Assembly (NCBI GenBank): GCA_963837365.1
Contig: CAWIMW010000003.1
Span: 558,001-622,000, forward strand
Length of the DNA: 64,000 bases
Origin: CAWBXL01 sp963837365
GTDB taxonomy: Bacteria; Acidobacteriota; Terriglobia; Terriglobales; Acidobacteriaceae
Direction of reading: 5' to 3'
Both the position numbers and the translations under genes were made by a program. This document shows positions 16,149 through 25,239 of this stretch, in pieces. The notes under the pieces are model-generated. The model had not been told where the DNA came from, did not search any database, and saw nothing but the letters and a program-made list of their open reading frames with translations. The first letter of the stretch is position 1. The number at the start of each line of letters is the position of its first letter.

Positions 16149-16526
16149 TTACCTGGCCCCTTTTTTCTTTGTTCCTGCCTTTCGATAAGCAAGGTGTCTG
16201 TCGAACCTCGCGTCTGCCGCTTTAATAAGCTGCCGATAAAACCGCTTTTCACTGCCGCCCGATTTGTCTCCGCCAACGAGCAATATGGGTTTCTGCTCGG
16301 GATCGAAGGCAAATGCGATCCGCCAAACGCCGTCTGCCGCTTTAAACCGCAGCTCCTTCATGTTGTCGTGCTTTGAGCCGTGGAGGGTATCGGCTATAGG
16401 ACGTTTGAGCAGCGGCCCAAATTGTCTCAATAAACCTGCATGAGCAAGCAATTCATCCTGAACCTCAGGCTCAAGGGCATCAAATTCAGGCTCGAATTCC
16501 GCGTGGAATAATATCTGCCACGGCAT
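16149..16526 (-). CDS. RelE/HigB-superfamily toxin (phage Gp49-like)
   Basis: A 125-residue toxin beginning WQILFHAEFEPEFDAL with the helical hairpin of the RelE/ParE fold. The DTLHGSKHDNMKELRFKAADG and VWRIAFAFDP strands and a basic C-terminal segment (GEKRFY-like GSEKRFYRQLIKAADARFDRH) follow. These are the hallmarks of HigB/Gp49-type ribosome-dependent mRNA interferases. It is first in a toxin-antitoxin operon with the Xre antitoxin. Both genes are intact, unlike the neighbouring PIN module. Confidence 0.88.
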   Translation of the reverse strand: MPWQILFHAEFEPEFDALEPEVQDELLAHAGLLRQFGPLLKRPIADTLHGSKHDNMKELRFKAADGVWRIAFAFDPEQKPILLVGGDKSGGSEKRFYRQLIKAADARFDRHLAYRKAGTKKKGAR

Positions 16527-16897
16527 AGAAATAGTATGTTCTTAACGACATATGCTGTCAAGTACATATATCGAGGGGAACTGGAGGGGAAACTGAGGGA
16601 CAGAATCGCGGCGGGCCTTTTGTACGCTAGATGCCCCCAAAACTTTCCCTTGACTTAAGCCCCGCAAATGCCTCATAAGGGACTTTCACCACTTCAATCA
16701 AAGGTTTATAGAACGATGCTAAGTGATTGTCCCTCAATGTTTTACTTACAACTATAATCCGCTCTAGATTTTACCTTCACTGCCCTCGCTATCCCCATGA
16801 TTCCATTCAAGCGGCCGGGTAGGGGATGACCTGTGTCCTTCAGCCTCTACAGCCCGAGTGTCGCCGGAAGGCGCGGCATGGCGCTCAGCACCGGACA

Positions 16898-16967
16898 ACA
16901 CAAGGTCTCTCCACTCCGCAGAACGATCCTGATGGGATCGTTCTGCTCCGGTCGAGATGACAGAGTT
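16898..16967 (-). repeat. Mosaic repeat, copy B (right flank of TA cluster)
   Basis: An inverted copy of the 15068-15139 element: outer ends ACACAAGGTCTCTCCACTCC (16898-16917) and TGCTCCGGTCGAGATGACAG (16944-16963). Its interior is a 12-bp perfect stem (GCAGAACGATCC, 16918-16929, with GGATCGTTCTGC, 16935-16946) that copy A does not have. Confidence 0.85.
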
Positions 16968-17007
16968 GGGGAGAGGGATGGGAAACCTGCGGAGCTTCGC
17001 TCTTGGG

Positions 17008-17033
17008 CCCTTCGACTTCGTTCAGCACAAGCT
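17008..17033 (+). repeat. Diverged CCCTTCGACTTCG element
   Basis: CCCTTCGACTTCGTTCAGCA followed by CAAGCT; it matches the 10314-10339 element over the left half and is diverged on the right. It sits 40 bases beyond mosaic repeat copy B. Confidence 0.6.
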
Positions 17034-17167
17034 CGCGGTGCACGCGTTCTCCTCAACTAAGCACAATAAATCTATCGATAATTCCCTTTCCGGGGTTATA
17101 CTTCCGCGACTCGTGGGCAGCACCCACGCGCTGACGTGCGATTCTCAGTCCCTAGGAGAGAATTCGA

Positions 17168-17623
17168 ATGAAACTACGCTTCGCTCGGTTGTCGGTCCTC
17201 GGTTCGATAGTTGGCGTACTTGCTGTCCTGTTTTCTGCTACTGCTGCCTTCGCCCAGGATTCAGATAGCGGCGCCCTGCCGGCGCTATTTGCCGGTGGAA
17301 TGCTGCTGGTTATGTTGCTATTTGCGGCGGCAGGTTATGTCTACATATCGCTGGCGCTTCAGACGATTGCCACCAAGACCAACACGCCGAACGCCTGGCT
17401 CGCCTGGATTCCGATTATCAACGTGATTTTGATGTTGACCATTGCCAAGAAACCTCTGTGGTGGATCTTGCTCTTCTTTATTCCACTGGTGAACATCGTT
17501 ATCGGGATCATCATCTGGATGGAAATCGCGAAGGCCAGGAACAAGCCCGACTGGTGGGGCATTCTGATTATCGTGCCCATTGTAGGGATTATTGTTCCCG
17601 GGTATCTCGCCTGGGCAGACTGA
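17168..17623 (+). CDS. DUF5684-like polytopic membrane protein
   Basis: A 151-residue protein with a cleavable-looking signal peptide (about residues 1-29, ending ATAAFAQ) and then four hydrophobic segments. The repeated pattern AWLAWIPIINVILMLTIAKK, PLWWILLFFIPLVNIVI and DWWGILIIVPIVGIIVPG is typical of DUF5684-type proteins, in which W-W-x(5)-IP-x-V-N motifs recur. No catalytic residues are evident and the function is unknown. A TAGGAGAGAA site precedes the ATG. Confidence 0.75.
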   Translation: MKLRFARLSVLGSIVGVLAVLFSATAAFAQDSDSGALPALFAGGMLLVMLLFAAAGYVYISLALQTIATKTNTPNAWLAWIPIINVILMLTIAKKPLWWILLFFIPLVNIVIGIIIWMEIAKARNKPDWWGILIIVPIVGIIVPGYLAWAD

Positions 17624-17631
17624 GCGGCGGG

Positions 17632-18078
17632 TTATTTTTGCCGCGCTTCTGCTTCGGCCAGCCATCCACGACGCAGCTTTTCCGGCGGGACGCTCGACAA
17701 GTATGGTTTGATATCGAGAATGGGCGTCCCGTCCAGCATATCCACGCCGCGAACGTGCAGGTCGGTGCCCTCGCGGCGGAATAACTCGACAACCGTCAGG
17801 GCAATCGGGTTTGGACGATACGGCGAGCGGGTGGCAAATACGCCGTGCTGCCGATTGTCAGATGGCGGGGCGCCCAGCAGTTCGAATCCCTGGGAGCGGT
17901 CAAACTCCCAGAGGACGTAGAGATGCGAGAAACCCTCGAGGTCAGTGAGCCCCGGCGCAAACTCGGGCAGAATTTTTAGCACACCGTCGGTTTCGTGTTT
18001 CGCGCCTAGACCCTTGGGAATCTCGCTTCCCGTCTTATAGGGACTGCTCACAAATCCAATTGGCCTTGAAGTAAACAT
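17632..18078 (-). CDS. trmO: tRNA (N6-threonylcarbamoyladenosine-N6)-methyltransferase TrmO
   Basis: A 148-residue protein of the TsaA/TrmO (YaeB/VirR-like) family that methylates t6A37 in tRNA using S-adenosylmethionine. The conserved pattern is complete: RPIGFVSSPY at the N-terminus, LEGFSHLYVLWEFD, GVFATRSPYRPNPIALTVVE (binding loop), and GVDMLDGTPILDIKPYL. I chose the ATG at 18078; seven codons upstream only a TTG is available, although the AGGAGA site lies about 13 bases from the ATG. The short form lacks the C-terminal domain of the enterobacterial enzyme, which is common. Confidence 0.9.
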   Translation of the reverse strand: MFTSRPIGFVSSPYKTGSEIPKGLGAKHETDGVLKILPEFAPGLTDLEGFSHLYVLWEFDRSQGFELLGAPPSDNRQHGVFATRSPYRPNPIALTVVELFRREGTDLHVRGVDMLDGTPILDIKPYLSSVPPEKLRRGWLAEAEARQK

Positions 18079-18138
18079 ACAGATCGTTTCTCCTATCAAT
18101 AGTTAATCTGCTGGGTCAGGCTGAACCAGTTGCACAAT

Positions 18139-18519
18139 TCAGCCTCTTCCCCGAAATTGAATGATCTTCCTACGATCGCGCTTCGAGGGTCGTCCGGCAG
18201 GTAGCTGTTCAAACTGCTTCATCGCCTTCCGCTCGGCTGCTACTTTCAGGCGCTGCTCGCGGCTGGCGTCAGTCTCACGGTAAAGCGTTTGTGCAACCGA
18301 TGCCGGGCCTCGGACTTCGCTGAGTAGCAGGACTTCCACCTGAAAAACGCCGCCGTCGTTGGTTACTTGCAACATGTCTGCGACACGAACATCGCGCGAT
18401 GCTTTGGCGGGCTGTCCGTTGGATTGGACCCTTCCCAGATCACAGGCCCGCGACGCCAGGGAACGTGTCTTGAAAAACCGTGCGGCCCAGAGCCACTTAT
18501 CCATGCGTATGGAAGGCAT
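18139..18519 (-). CDS. hslR: S4-domain RNA-binding protein (Hsp15 family)
   Basis: A 126-residue protein starting with MPSIRMDKWLWAARFFKTRS, the classic S4 domain start of the heat-shock protein 15 family. The S4 continues with LASRACDLGRVQSNGQPAKA and VRVADMLQVT. The C-terminus is strongly basic (RPSKRDRRKIIQFRGRG). In E. coli, Hsp15 binds stalled 50S subunits carrying peptidyl-tRNA. It is transcribed upstream of trmO on the same strand. Confidence 0.88.
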   Translation of the reverse strand: MPSIRMDKWLWAARFFKTRSLASRACDLGRVQSNGQPAKASRDVRVADMLQVTNDGGVFQVEVLLLSEVRGPASVAQTLYRETDASREQRLKVAAERKAMKQFEQLPAGRPSKRDRRKIIQFRGRG

Positions 18520-18613
18520 GCTCTATTTTCCTATAAGAGCAGGTCTTTGCTAAGTATTTAAGGTCGCGTTTGTCTGTTCTCCGCACCTACGCCTAAAATC
18601 AAACAAGTCTGCT

Positions 18614-21046
18614 ATGGCTACTACGACTGTGCTGGTTTCTCCTTCACGTTCTCGTCATCGAGTGCGCAATGTCATACTCCTGCTCCTGTTTGTTTTCTTG
18701 TTGCTGGTGGCGGGAATCCTCCTTTGGGGCTACCTGACCGCCCGCTCGGCCTTGCCCCAATTGGATGGGCAGATTCAGACAACCGGGCTGGTATCAGCCG
18801 TCACCGTGACCCGGGACTCGCATGGGGTTCCTACTATTGAGGCCTCGAGTTTTGACGATCTTTTCTTCGCTCAAGGCTACGTCACCGCGCAAGACCGCCT
18901 CTTCCAGATGGATGGCATGCGGCGTTACGCGGCGGGGGAACTGGCTGAGATTCTGGGTGCTGATTTTGTCCGGCATGACCGTGAGCAAAGAATCCTGGGA
19001 ATGCGTAGTTGCCGCTCACACGACGATGGAAATTGCATCGCCGGAAAGCCGCCGGCATTTCGAGGCTTACGCACGCGGGGTGAATGCCTTTATCGAATCG
19101 CATCGTGAAAGACTGCCGCTGGAGTTCCGCCTGCTGCACTACCAGCCTGGTGCGTGGACTCCAGAGGACTCTGCGTTGATTGCTGGACAAATGGTCGAAG
19201 ATCTCACGCATTACAGCTATCGCAGCACGCTGACGCGGGAGAAGATTCTGGCCAAGCTGGGGCCGCAGTTGACCGCGGATTTGTACGTAAACTCGTCGCC
19301 ATATGACCGGCCTCCAACAGTTGCACGTGATGCTGAGATCAAACCTGCCAACAACGAAGATGGAGATGATGAAGATTCCGGGCCAGAAAATTCGGTCGTG
19401 CGCAACCTTCAGCCGTCTGCGGTGCAAGAAGAGGACCTTGAACCAAGTTTGCTGGCTGGTTCAAACAACTGGGTGATCTCGGGGACCCACACGGTTTCCG
19501 GCAAACCGCTGTTGTCGAACGACATGCACCTGGCCACCAGATGCCGAACCTGTGGTATGAGGCACACCTGAAAAGTGGCCCGCTGGATGTCATTGGAGTG
19601 ACTCTGCCCGGAATGCCTTACGTGATTGTGGGACATAACCAGCGCATTGCCTGGGGGTTTACCAACGTTGGCGCAACCGTAGAAGACGTTTACATCGAGA
19701 CCTTCAACCCCAAGGGGCAATTTTTGACACCCGGAGGATGGAAGGATGCAATTCACCGCCGTGAAACGATCCACGTTAAAGACTCAGCGGATGAAATTGT
19801 GGATGTGGTTTCTACCCGGCATGGGCCGGTTATCACTTCCCTGCTGCCCGGTGAAACCCGCCAAGTCGCGCTGCGTTGGACGTTATATGACGGAGCCCGC
19901 AATCCTTTCTTCGCTGTAGACTCGGCCCAGAATTGGGAGCAGTTCCTGAATGCGTTCTCTCAGTTCGACGCGCCGGGGCAGAATGTGGTCTACGCCGATG
20001 TGGATGGCAACATCGGCTATCACACCACGGGCAAAATTCCGATTCGCGCGACCGGCGATGGGAATTTACCGGAAGACGGCAGCAACAATAGCTACGAGTG
20101 GACCGGATATATCCCCTTCGACAAGCTGCCTAGTGTTTACAATCCGGCGTCCGGAATCATAGCTACAGCCAATAGCCGCATAACACCGGACAAATACCTC
20201 TACTCCATCAGCACGGGATGGGAAGCGCCTTGGCGCTCTGAGCGTATCTACCAGATACTGGAATCGGGAAAGAAATTTTCTGCGGCGGACATGCTCGCCC
20301 TGCAAACCGACATCTATTCCTCATTCGATCAATTCGCGGCGGAGTGCTTTGTATCCGCAGTGGACCATGCGCGGAAGGCATCTCCACGGGTCAAGCACGC
20401 CGCAGAAATCATGCGCGGCTGGGATGGGCGCATGACCGCAAATTCTGCCGCGCCCACGCTGGCATTCAAGGCACGCACTGAATTGAGCCGTCTGCTGCTG
20501 GAAGCCAAGCTTGGATCATCCTCGGGAATCCATTACTCATGGGGCATGCAGTCGGTGTGGGTGGATAACGTCTTGCGGAACCAGCCCAAGCGTTGGCTAC
20601 CGGAAGAATTTTCTAACTATGACGAATTGCTCGCGGCGGCGGTTGAAGCAGCCATAAACGTGCCGGAAGCGCCGCGAAATCTGGCGAACTGGAAATGGGG
20701 AGGAGTCAATGCGGTTGAAATCCAAAACCCTGTGCTTGGACACATCCCGGTATTGCGATATTGGACGGGCCCGGGAATTAAGCCGCAGTCCGGCAGCGGA
20801 TATGCGGTGAAGGCGGTAACGCGGACGCACGGCCCATCCGAGCGGATAACGGATGATATGTCAAATTTGGATTCTTCCACTTTGAATTTAGTGACCGGCC
20901 AATCCGGAAACTTCATGAGCCCGTACTACATGGATCAATGGAAGGGTTGGTACGAAGGTTTTACGTTTTCGTTACCTTACTCGCCACCAGCTGTAGAGAA
21001 TAGCCGGAAGCACAAGCTCGTTCTAGTGCCTGCATCGGCACAATAG
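18614..21046 (+). pseudogene. Penicillin-acylase-family N-terminal-nucleophile hydrolase, interrupted by two frameshifts
   Basis: Three consecutive frames together make one protein of about 810 residues, the usual size. Segment 1 (18614 to about 19004) has a transmembrane/signal helix and VTRDSHGVPTIEA, FFAQGYVTAQDRLFQMDGMR. Segment 2 (about 19005-19540) is one frame over: HFEAYARGVNAFIESH, the spacer, then the catalytic nucleophile Ser in GSNNWVISGTHTVSGKPLLS. Segment 3 (19541-21046) returns to the first frame with MPNLWYEAHLKSGP and the rest of the beta chain. One extra base near 19004 and one missing base near 19540 explain both breaks. The rest is well conserved, so either the gene broke very recently or these are sequence errors. 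Intact homologues act on acylated amides in the periplasm. Confidence 0.85.
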
Positions 21047-21059
21047 GGTTGGAAGCATC

Positions 21060-21101
21060 AGTTCTCAGATCTCAGTTCTCAGATCTCAGTTCTCTGTTCT
21101 C
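21060..21101 (+). repeat. Heptamer tandem repeat, six units
   Basis: Six exact-length 7-base units (AGTTCTC, AGATCTC, AGTTCTC, AGATCTC, AGTTCTC, TGTTCTC) between the stop of the acylase gene and the stop of the convergent lipoprotein gene. Same family as 3835, 32611 and 45537. Confidence 0.85.
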
Positions 21102-21103
21102 GG

Positions 21104-22408
21104 TTACGGCGCATTGTCGATGACCTTGACATCAACAAGCTCACCAACGATAGCCGTCTGATGGTTGGGTAAGGGTTTGTCGGTTGTGGTGTCATATACC
21201 GTCAAGGCCCCGGCTTGAATCACATAAACGACATTGCGGCCCGGGATCGGAGCAATACCCGTAACATCCCCGTTCCGGGATGGAACCACGACTTTGCCGG
21301 TTGCAGGATTGAAAATTGCTAGGCAGCCACGGGTCTCCGTAGAGGTACTAATCTCCGTACAATCGTGGGACCCAACAACAACCTGCCCGTCGGTGGTGAT
21401 TTGCAGTTTGTCGTGATATCCGTCCGGAATCTCGACCGACACCGGCGCTTTTACTCCGGCCATATCAACGACCGTCAAAGTTCCGCAGGAACCGGCAGCC
21501 GTTCCGGAGGAACAGGCTGTTGAGGGAGCAGTGCCGGCTACGTAGAGGGTATTGCCAATTCCGACGCCTACAGTTGCCGCGGGTACGGGAATGGGGGTCC
21601 CAAGTGTGTTTGTAGTCAAGTCCAGGGGAACAACCGCGGCGCCGTTAGTGCCTCCGCACTCCTCGCCACATTGGAGAATCACCGGGGTCAATATGTCGGC
21701 TGTGAGTCCAGCACCTACAGGGTGATCAAAACCGCAAAAACTGGCGATACGAGGATCCACGCTGGTGCCGATCTTACCCGGGTCGATCACAGTGACAATA
21801 CCGGACTCAGGCATGCAGAACCCTCCAGAGTTGTCACTGAAGGCTAGAATCTTGTCTCCCCGGTTCACTTCTTTGATAAAGCGCACATGGGGTATCGGGA
21901 TCGTGGCCGAAATAGTACCCGAGGAAACATTAATCTGAATGACTGCACCCAGAACCCCGCCTGGAACCGAAGCGTTTGGCACGGCAGCATAGATGTGTTG
22001 GATATTGTTCGCGAGAAAGAAGCTTTCGGCGGCGTCAGGCAGGGTCACGGGCGCTTGCGAAGCTTGCTCGCTGTTGTTGTTGACCAACTCGAACATATGC
22101 CCGCCAGGACTGTATGCCAGGGTCAATAGTTTGTTCGAGGACACATCCAGTGGACCCAGGTCCGGAAGCGCTGTAAGGCCTATCGGGGAAAAGGATAGCT
22201 TGTCTGTGGTTGCATCCATAATCTCCAGAGCCGGGACGTGAACCCCACTTGTGACCGGATGAAGCGAATTGGAAATAACGGCCCGGAACCGGACCTTGCT
22301 GGGATTCTGGTAATTCTTGCTGCCATAGCAGGACAGCCAAGTCACACTAAGGGCAAGCAGGGACAGACTAAAGGCTAGTTTTCTCAAACCTGGGACTCCG
22401 AAGACCAT
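21104..22408 (-). CDS. Probable lipoprotein with beta-propeller-like repeats
   Basis: A 434-residue protein from the ATG at 22408. The N-terminus is a signal peptide ending in TWLSC, a likely lipobox although the residue at -3 is atypical. The remainder is rich in beta strands, Gly, Thr and Val, with repeated units such as DKLSFSPIG, GTISATIPIPHVRFIKEV, GIVTVIDPGKIG, GTLTVVDMAGV and KVVVPSRNGD that look like YVTN/NHL-type propeller blades. There are several Cys pairs (CGEECGG, CSSGTAAGSCG). It is probably an envelope-exposed protein of acidobacterial type, function unknown. Confidence 0.65.
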   Translation of the reverse strand: MVFGVPGLRKLAFSLSLLALSVTWLSCYGSKNYQNPSKVRFRAVISNSLHPVTSGVHVPALEIMDATTDKLSFSPIGLTALPDLGPLDVSSNKLLTLAYSPGGHMFELVNNNSEQASQAPVTLPDAAESFFLANNIQHIYAAVPNASVPGGVLGAVIQINVSSGTISATIPIPHVRFIKEVNRGDKILAFSDNSGGFCMPESGIVTVIDPGKIGTSVDPRIASFCGFDHPVGAGLTADILTPVILQCGEECGGTNGAAVVPLDLTTNTLGTPIPVPAATVGVGIGNTLYVAGTAPSTACSSGTAAGSCGTLTVVDMAGVKAPVSVEIPDGYHDKLQITTDGQVVVGSHDCTEISTSTETRGCLAIFNPATGKVVVPSRNGDVTGIAPIPGRNVVYVIQAGALTVYDTTTDKPLPNHQTAIVGELVDVKVIDNAP

Positions 22409-22543
22409 GCAGGACAAAAGTTTAGATGCAAGAAACCGGGATTATACCAGAGGTAGTGTTGGCAACTCGCAGGTGAGGGGCAACCGAAAAGACGCGGTTC
22501 GTACCCGTGGCAGGGTCGCAGATGATCCTGTATTCTCATTGAG

Positions 22544-24400
22544 ATGGCCGGAAACTTTCTCGATCAATTGAAAAAGGCACCCATCCTGTGTGACGGAGCG
22601 GTGGGGACGTTGTTGTACGCCAAGGGAATTTTTATCAACCGTTGCTATGACGAGCTGAACCTCTCGCAGCCGGATTTGATTCGTGAAATTCACCGCGACT
22701 ACCTGCAATCTGGCGCACAGATTATTGAAACTAATACCTTTGGAGGCAATTCGCACCGATTGGAGCGGCATAGCCTGGCGGATCGTGTTCGGGATATCAA
22801 CCTAGCGGGGGCGAAGCTGGCGCGCGAGGCAGCGAAGAATCATGACGCCTGGATTGGCGGGTCGGTCGGGCCACTGGGCGTGCGCATCGAACCGTTGGGA
22901 AAGATTTCGTTGCAGGAGGCACGCAATGCTTTTCGGGACCAGATAGCAGCTTTGGCCGAGGGCGGAGTTGACCTCATCCTGCTGGAAACCTTTGGCTATC
23001 TGGAGGAGATCCACCAGGCGCTTCTGGCCGCGCACGAAGTTAACCCTGACCTGCCGGTAGTCGCCCAAGTCACCATTGATGAGGACGGCAATTGTCTCGA
23101 CGGCTCCACCCCGGAACTTTTTGTTTCCCACCTAGTCGAATGGGGAGCGGATGTCATTGGCTGCAATTGCAGTGTGGGGCCGGTAGCCATGCTGGATGTT
23201 ATGGAGCGAGTGCGGGCGCTAACTACCCTGCCCATAGCAGCGCAACCTAACGCGGGTATTCCGCGCTCGGTCGAAGGGAGAAATATTTATCTCTGCTCGC
23301 CTGAATATATGGCGAGCTACGCGCGAAAATTTGTTGCGGCTGGAGTGAACCTGGTAGGGGGCTGTTGCGGGACCACACCCGAGCATATCCGGGAAATGAA
23401 GTCGGCACTGCGAGTGGGCGGGGCGCGGGCAAAAACGGCAGGCACCAAGGTCGGCAAGAGTGATGCACTGAAAGCGGAACCAGCTGTCCCGCTGGACAAG
23501 CGGTCCCGTCTGGGCAAGAAACTGGCCGCAGGCGAATTCGCGACCATGGTGGAAATTGTCCCGCCAAAAGGCACCGACATTCATAAAGAGATTGACGGAG
23601 CACGGTTCTTGAAGTCAGTCGGGGTGGACGCCATCAACATTCCCGACAGTCCTCGTGCATCGGCACGCATGAGCAATCAGGCTCTGTCTTTACTGATGCA
23701 GCAGCAGGTAGGGATTGAGGCGGTTTTGCACTATACCTGCCGCGACCGGAACGTGCTGGGGATTCAATCCGATCTGCTGGGCGCCTCTGCCACTGGGATC
23801 CATAATCTGATCTGTATCACCGGCGATCCGCCGAAGATGGGTAATTATCCGGATGCGACCGCGGTGTTTGACGTGGATGCGATCGGGCTGGTCAATATCG
23901 TACACAGTCTGAACCGCGGACTGGATATTGGCGGCAATCCGATTGGGGCCGGGACGTCGTTCGTAATCGGTGTAGGCGCCAACCCCGGCGTGCCCAACAT
24001 TGACGAGGAAATTCGCCGCTTCGAATTCAAGGTCGAAGCCGGGGCGGAGTATGCCGTTACCCAGCCCGTATTCGATCTGGCCTTGCTGGAAAATTTCCTG
24101 CGTAAGATTGAACAATTCCGGATTCCGGTGCTGGCCGGGATCTGGCCGCTGGTAAGCGCGCGTAATGCTGAGTTCATGAAAAATGAATTGCGTGTGTCTG
24201 TGCCCGATTCCATCCTGGAACGTATGGCGAAAGCAAAATCTCCTGAGGCTGCGCGCGAAGAAGGCGTGCATATTGCTCGAGAAATGCTGCTGGCAGTCCG
24301 TGGGCTGGTACAAGGAGCACAGATCAGTGCGCCGCAAGGACGGTATTCGTTGGCCGTGGACGTGTTGGAAGCTTTGGGAACGGGCAGTCCTGCGAACTGA
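22544..24400 (+). CDS. Bifunctional homocysteine S-methyltransferase / 5,10-methylenetetrahydrofolate reductase
   Basis: A 618-residue fusion. Residues about 1-290 are a homocysteine methyltransferase barrel (ILCDGAVGTLLYAKG, GAQIIETNTFGGN) with the zinc cysteines in GCNCSVGP and GGCCGTTPEH. A linker of about 35 residues follows. Residues about 325-610 are a methylenetetrahydrofolate reductase barrel (TMVEIVPPKGTD, HYTCRDRNVLGIQSDLLG, ITGDPPKMGNYPDA, EAGAEYAVTQPVFD). It would make methyl-THF and methionine in one polypeptide, as in Bacillus YitJ. Upstream bases 22418-22543 hold no riboswitch I can name. Confidence 0.93.
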   Translation: MAGNFLDQLKKAPILCDGAVGTLLYAKGIFINRCYDELNLSQPDLIREIHRDYLQSGAQIIETNTFGGNSHRLERHSLADRVRDINLAGAKLAREAAKNHDAWIGGSVGPLGVRIEPLGKISLQEARNAFRDQIAALAEGGVDLILLETFGYLEEIHQALLAAHEVNPDLPVVAQVTIDEDGNCLDGSTPELFVSHLVEWGADVIGCNCSVGPVAMLDVMERVRALTTLPIAAQPNAGIPRSVEGRNIYLCSPEYMASYARKFVAAGVNLVGGCCGTTPEHIREMKSALRVGGARAKTAGTKVGKSDALKAEPAVPLDKRSRLGKKLAAGEFATMVEIVPPKGTDIHKEIDGARFLKSVGVDAINIPDSPRASARMSNQALSLLMQQQVGIEAVLHYTCRDRNVLGIQSDLLGASATGIHNLICITGDPPKMGNYPDATAVFDVDAIGLVNIVHSLNRGLDIGGNPIGAGTSFVIGVGANPGVPNIDEEIRRFEFKVEAGAEYAVTQPVFDLALLENFLRKIEQFRIPVLAGIWPLVSARNAEFMKNELRVSVPDSILERMAKAKSPEAAREEGVHIAREMLLAVRGLVQGAQISAPQGRYSLAVDVLEALGTGSPAN

Positions 24401-24403
24401 GCT

Positions 24404-24844
24404 CTACTTCTCCCGTGGCTCTAGCTGTTGCAGTGCGCTGTGAATTTTGGAAGCGATTACCTTATCGTCGTCAAGATCGTGGGACAAATCTAGAATCTCG
24501 TTCGCCGATTCCGTGAGCATGAGATTGTAGGCGGTTGTATCGGTATCCCCGGATTTACGAAAATCCGTGCGATAGACGATGATCGGCTTTTTCTTGTAGG
24601 CGTATCCACATTCCCAGCAGGTGCCGGAATCCGGGTCTGGGCCATCCATGTTGGCCAAGACTACATCGGATGAATCAAGCCCCTCGACGTCAGTGAGGAA
24701 AATGTCTTGAGCACTCCGGCTGCGCGGCTCATGCTCCTGCGGGAGCCAGACATCGTAACCCGATTGTACGAGTGCGTCGCGCAACCTGCGGTTAAAGGCG
24801 CGCTCCCCTGCGGTGAACAAAGGGCCGGCGAGGTAGATTCTCAT
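24404..24844 (-). CDS. Nucleoside 2-deoxyribosyltransferase family protein
   Basis: A 146-residue protein of the Nuc_deoxyrib_tr fold. It opens RIYLAGPLFTAGERAFNRRL, with the glycine-rich substrate loop, then DVWLPQEHEP, the acidic DVVLANMDGPDPDSGTCWEC (the catalytic acidic patch, D-x-D and E in CWECGYAYKKKP), and a C-terminal helix. The family exchanges bases on deoxynucleosides; some members hydrolyse nucleotides. It is convergent with the MTHFR fusion gene with only 3 bases between them. Confidence 0.85.
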   Translation of the reverse strand: MRIYLAGPLFTAGERAFNRRLRDALVQSGYDVWLPQEHEPRSRSAQDIFLTDVEGLDSSDVVLANMDGPDPDSGTCWECGYAYKKKPIIVYRTDFRKSGDTDTTAYNLMLTESANEILDLSHDLDDDKVIASKIHSALQQLEPREK

Positions 24845-24932
24845 GGCGATCGACTCGGCCCTGAGTATATCCGATGGGTAATTACGCCTGACTGCCCGAG
24901 TACAGTAGAATTATTTTGATCGGAGTTTTCCC

Positions 24933-25166
24933 TTGGCCAAGTTTGAAGATTGTCTACAGCGTCTGGAAAAGATCGTGCAGGAACTCGAAAAGGGGGATGT
25001 CCCTCTGGAGAAGTCACTCACGCTTTTTGAGGAAGGCATGCAGCTCTCCACCGCCTGCCGCAAGGAGTTGGAAGAGGCCGAAGGCAAGGTGGAAATTCTG
25101 CTCAAACAGAATGGCAAACTTCAGGCTGAGTCCTTCGAGCCGCTGACTGACAAAACCCGCAAGTGA
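24933..25166 (+). CDS. xseB: Exodeoxyribonuclease VII small subunit
   Basis: A 77-residue protein with the XseB pattern FEDCLQRLEKIVQELEKGDV, PLEKSLTLFEEGMQL, CRKELEEAEGKVEIL and a short tail. It pairs with the large subunit XseA (not in this window) to degrade single-stranded DNA. The start is a TTG at 24933, since MAKFED is the family N-terminus and CGGAGT lies just upstream. The polyprenyl synthase gene follows at 25240, as in many bacteria. Confidence 0.93.
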   Translation: MAKFEDCLQRLEKIVQELEKGDVPLEKSLTLFEEGMQLSTACRKELEEAEGKVEILLKQNGKLQAESFEPLTDKTRK

Positions 25167-25239
25167 CCGGGTTCCGCGAAGCGAAATTTCTTGCATCTTC
25201 ATACTGTCCTGACACTATCACTTGCTATACTCGTCGGTC

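Larger units (their letters stand above)
16527..17167. other. 640-base gene-free region with repeats
   Basis: No convincing gene. Bases 16527-16830 are A+T-rich and would hold the higBA promoter. Bases 16898-16967 are mosaic repeat copy B and 17008-17033 a CCCTTCGACTTCG element, both listed separately. The last 60 bases lead into the 17168 gene, with a TAGGAGAGAA ribosome-binding site. Confidence 0.6.

Noticed and set aside
16833..17060. Small frame within the repeat region
   Set aside because: Lies across mosaic repeat copy B and shows no coding signs.
22418..22543. SAM-type riboswitch before the methionine synthesis gene
   Set aside because: A GGCAACC patch is present but no consistent riboswitch fold or conserved core could be drawn.
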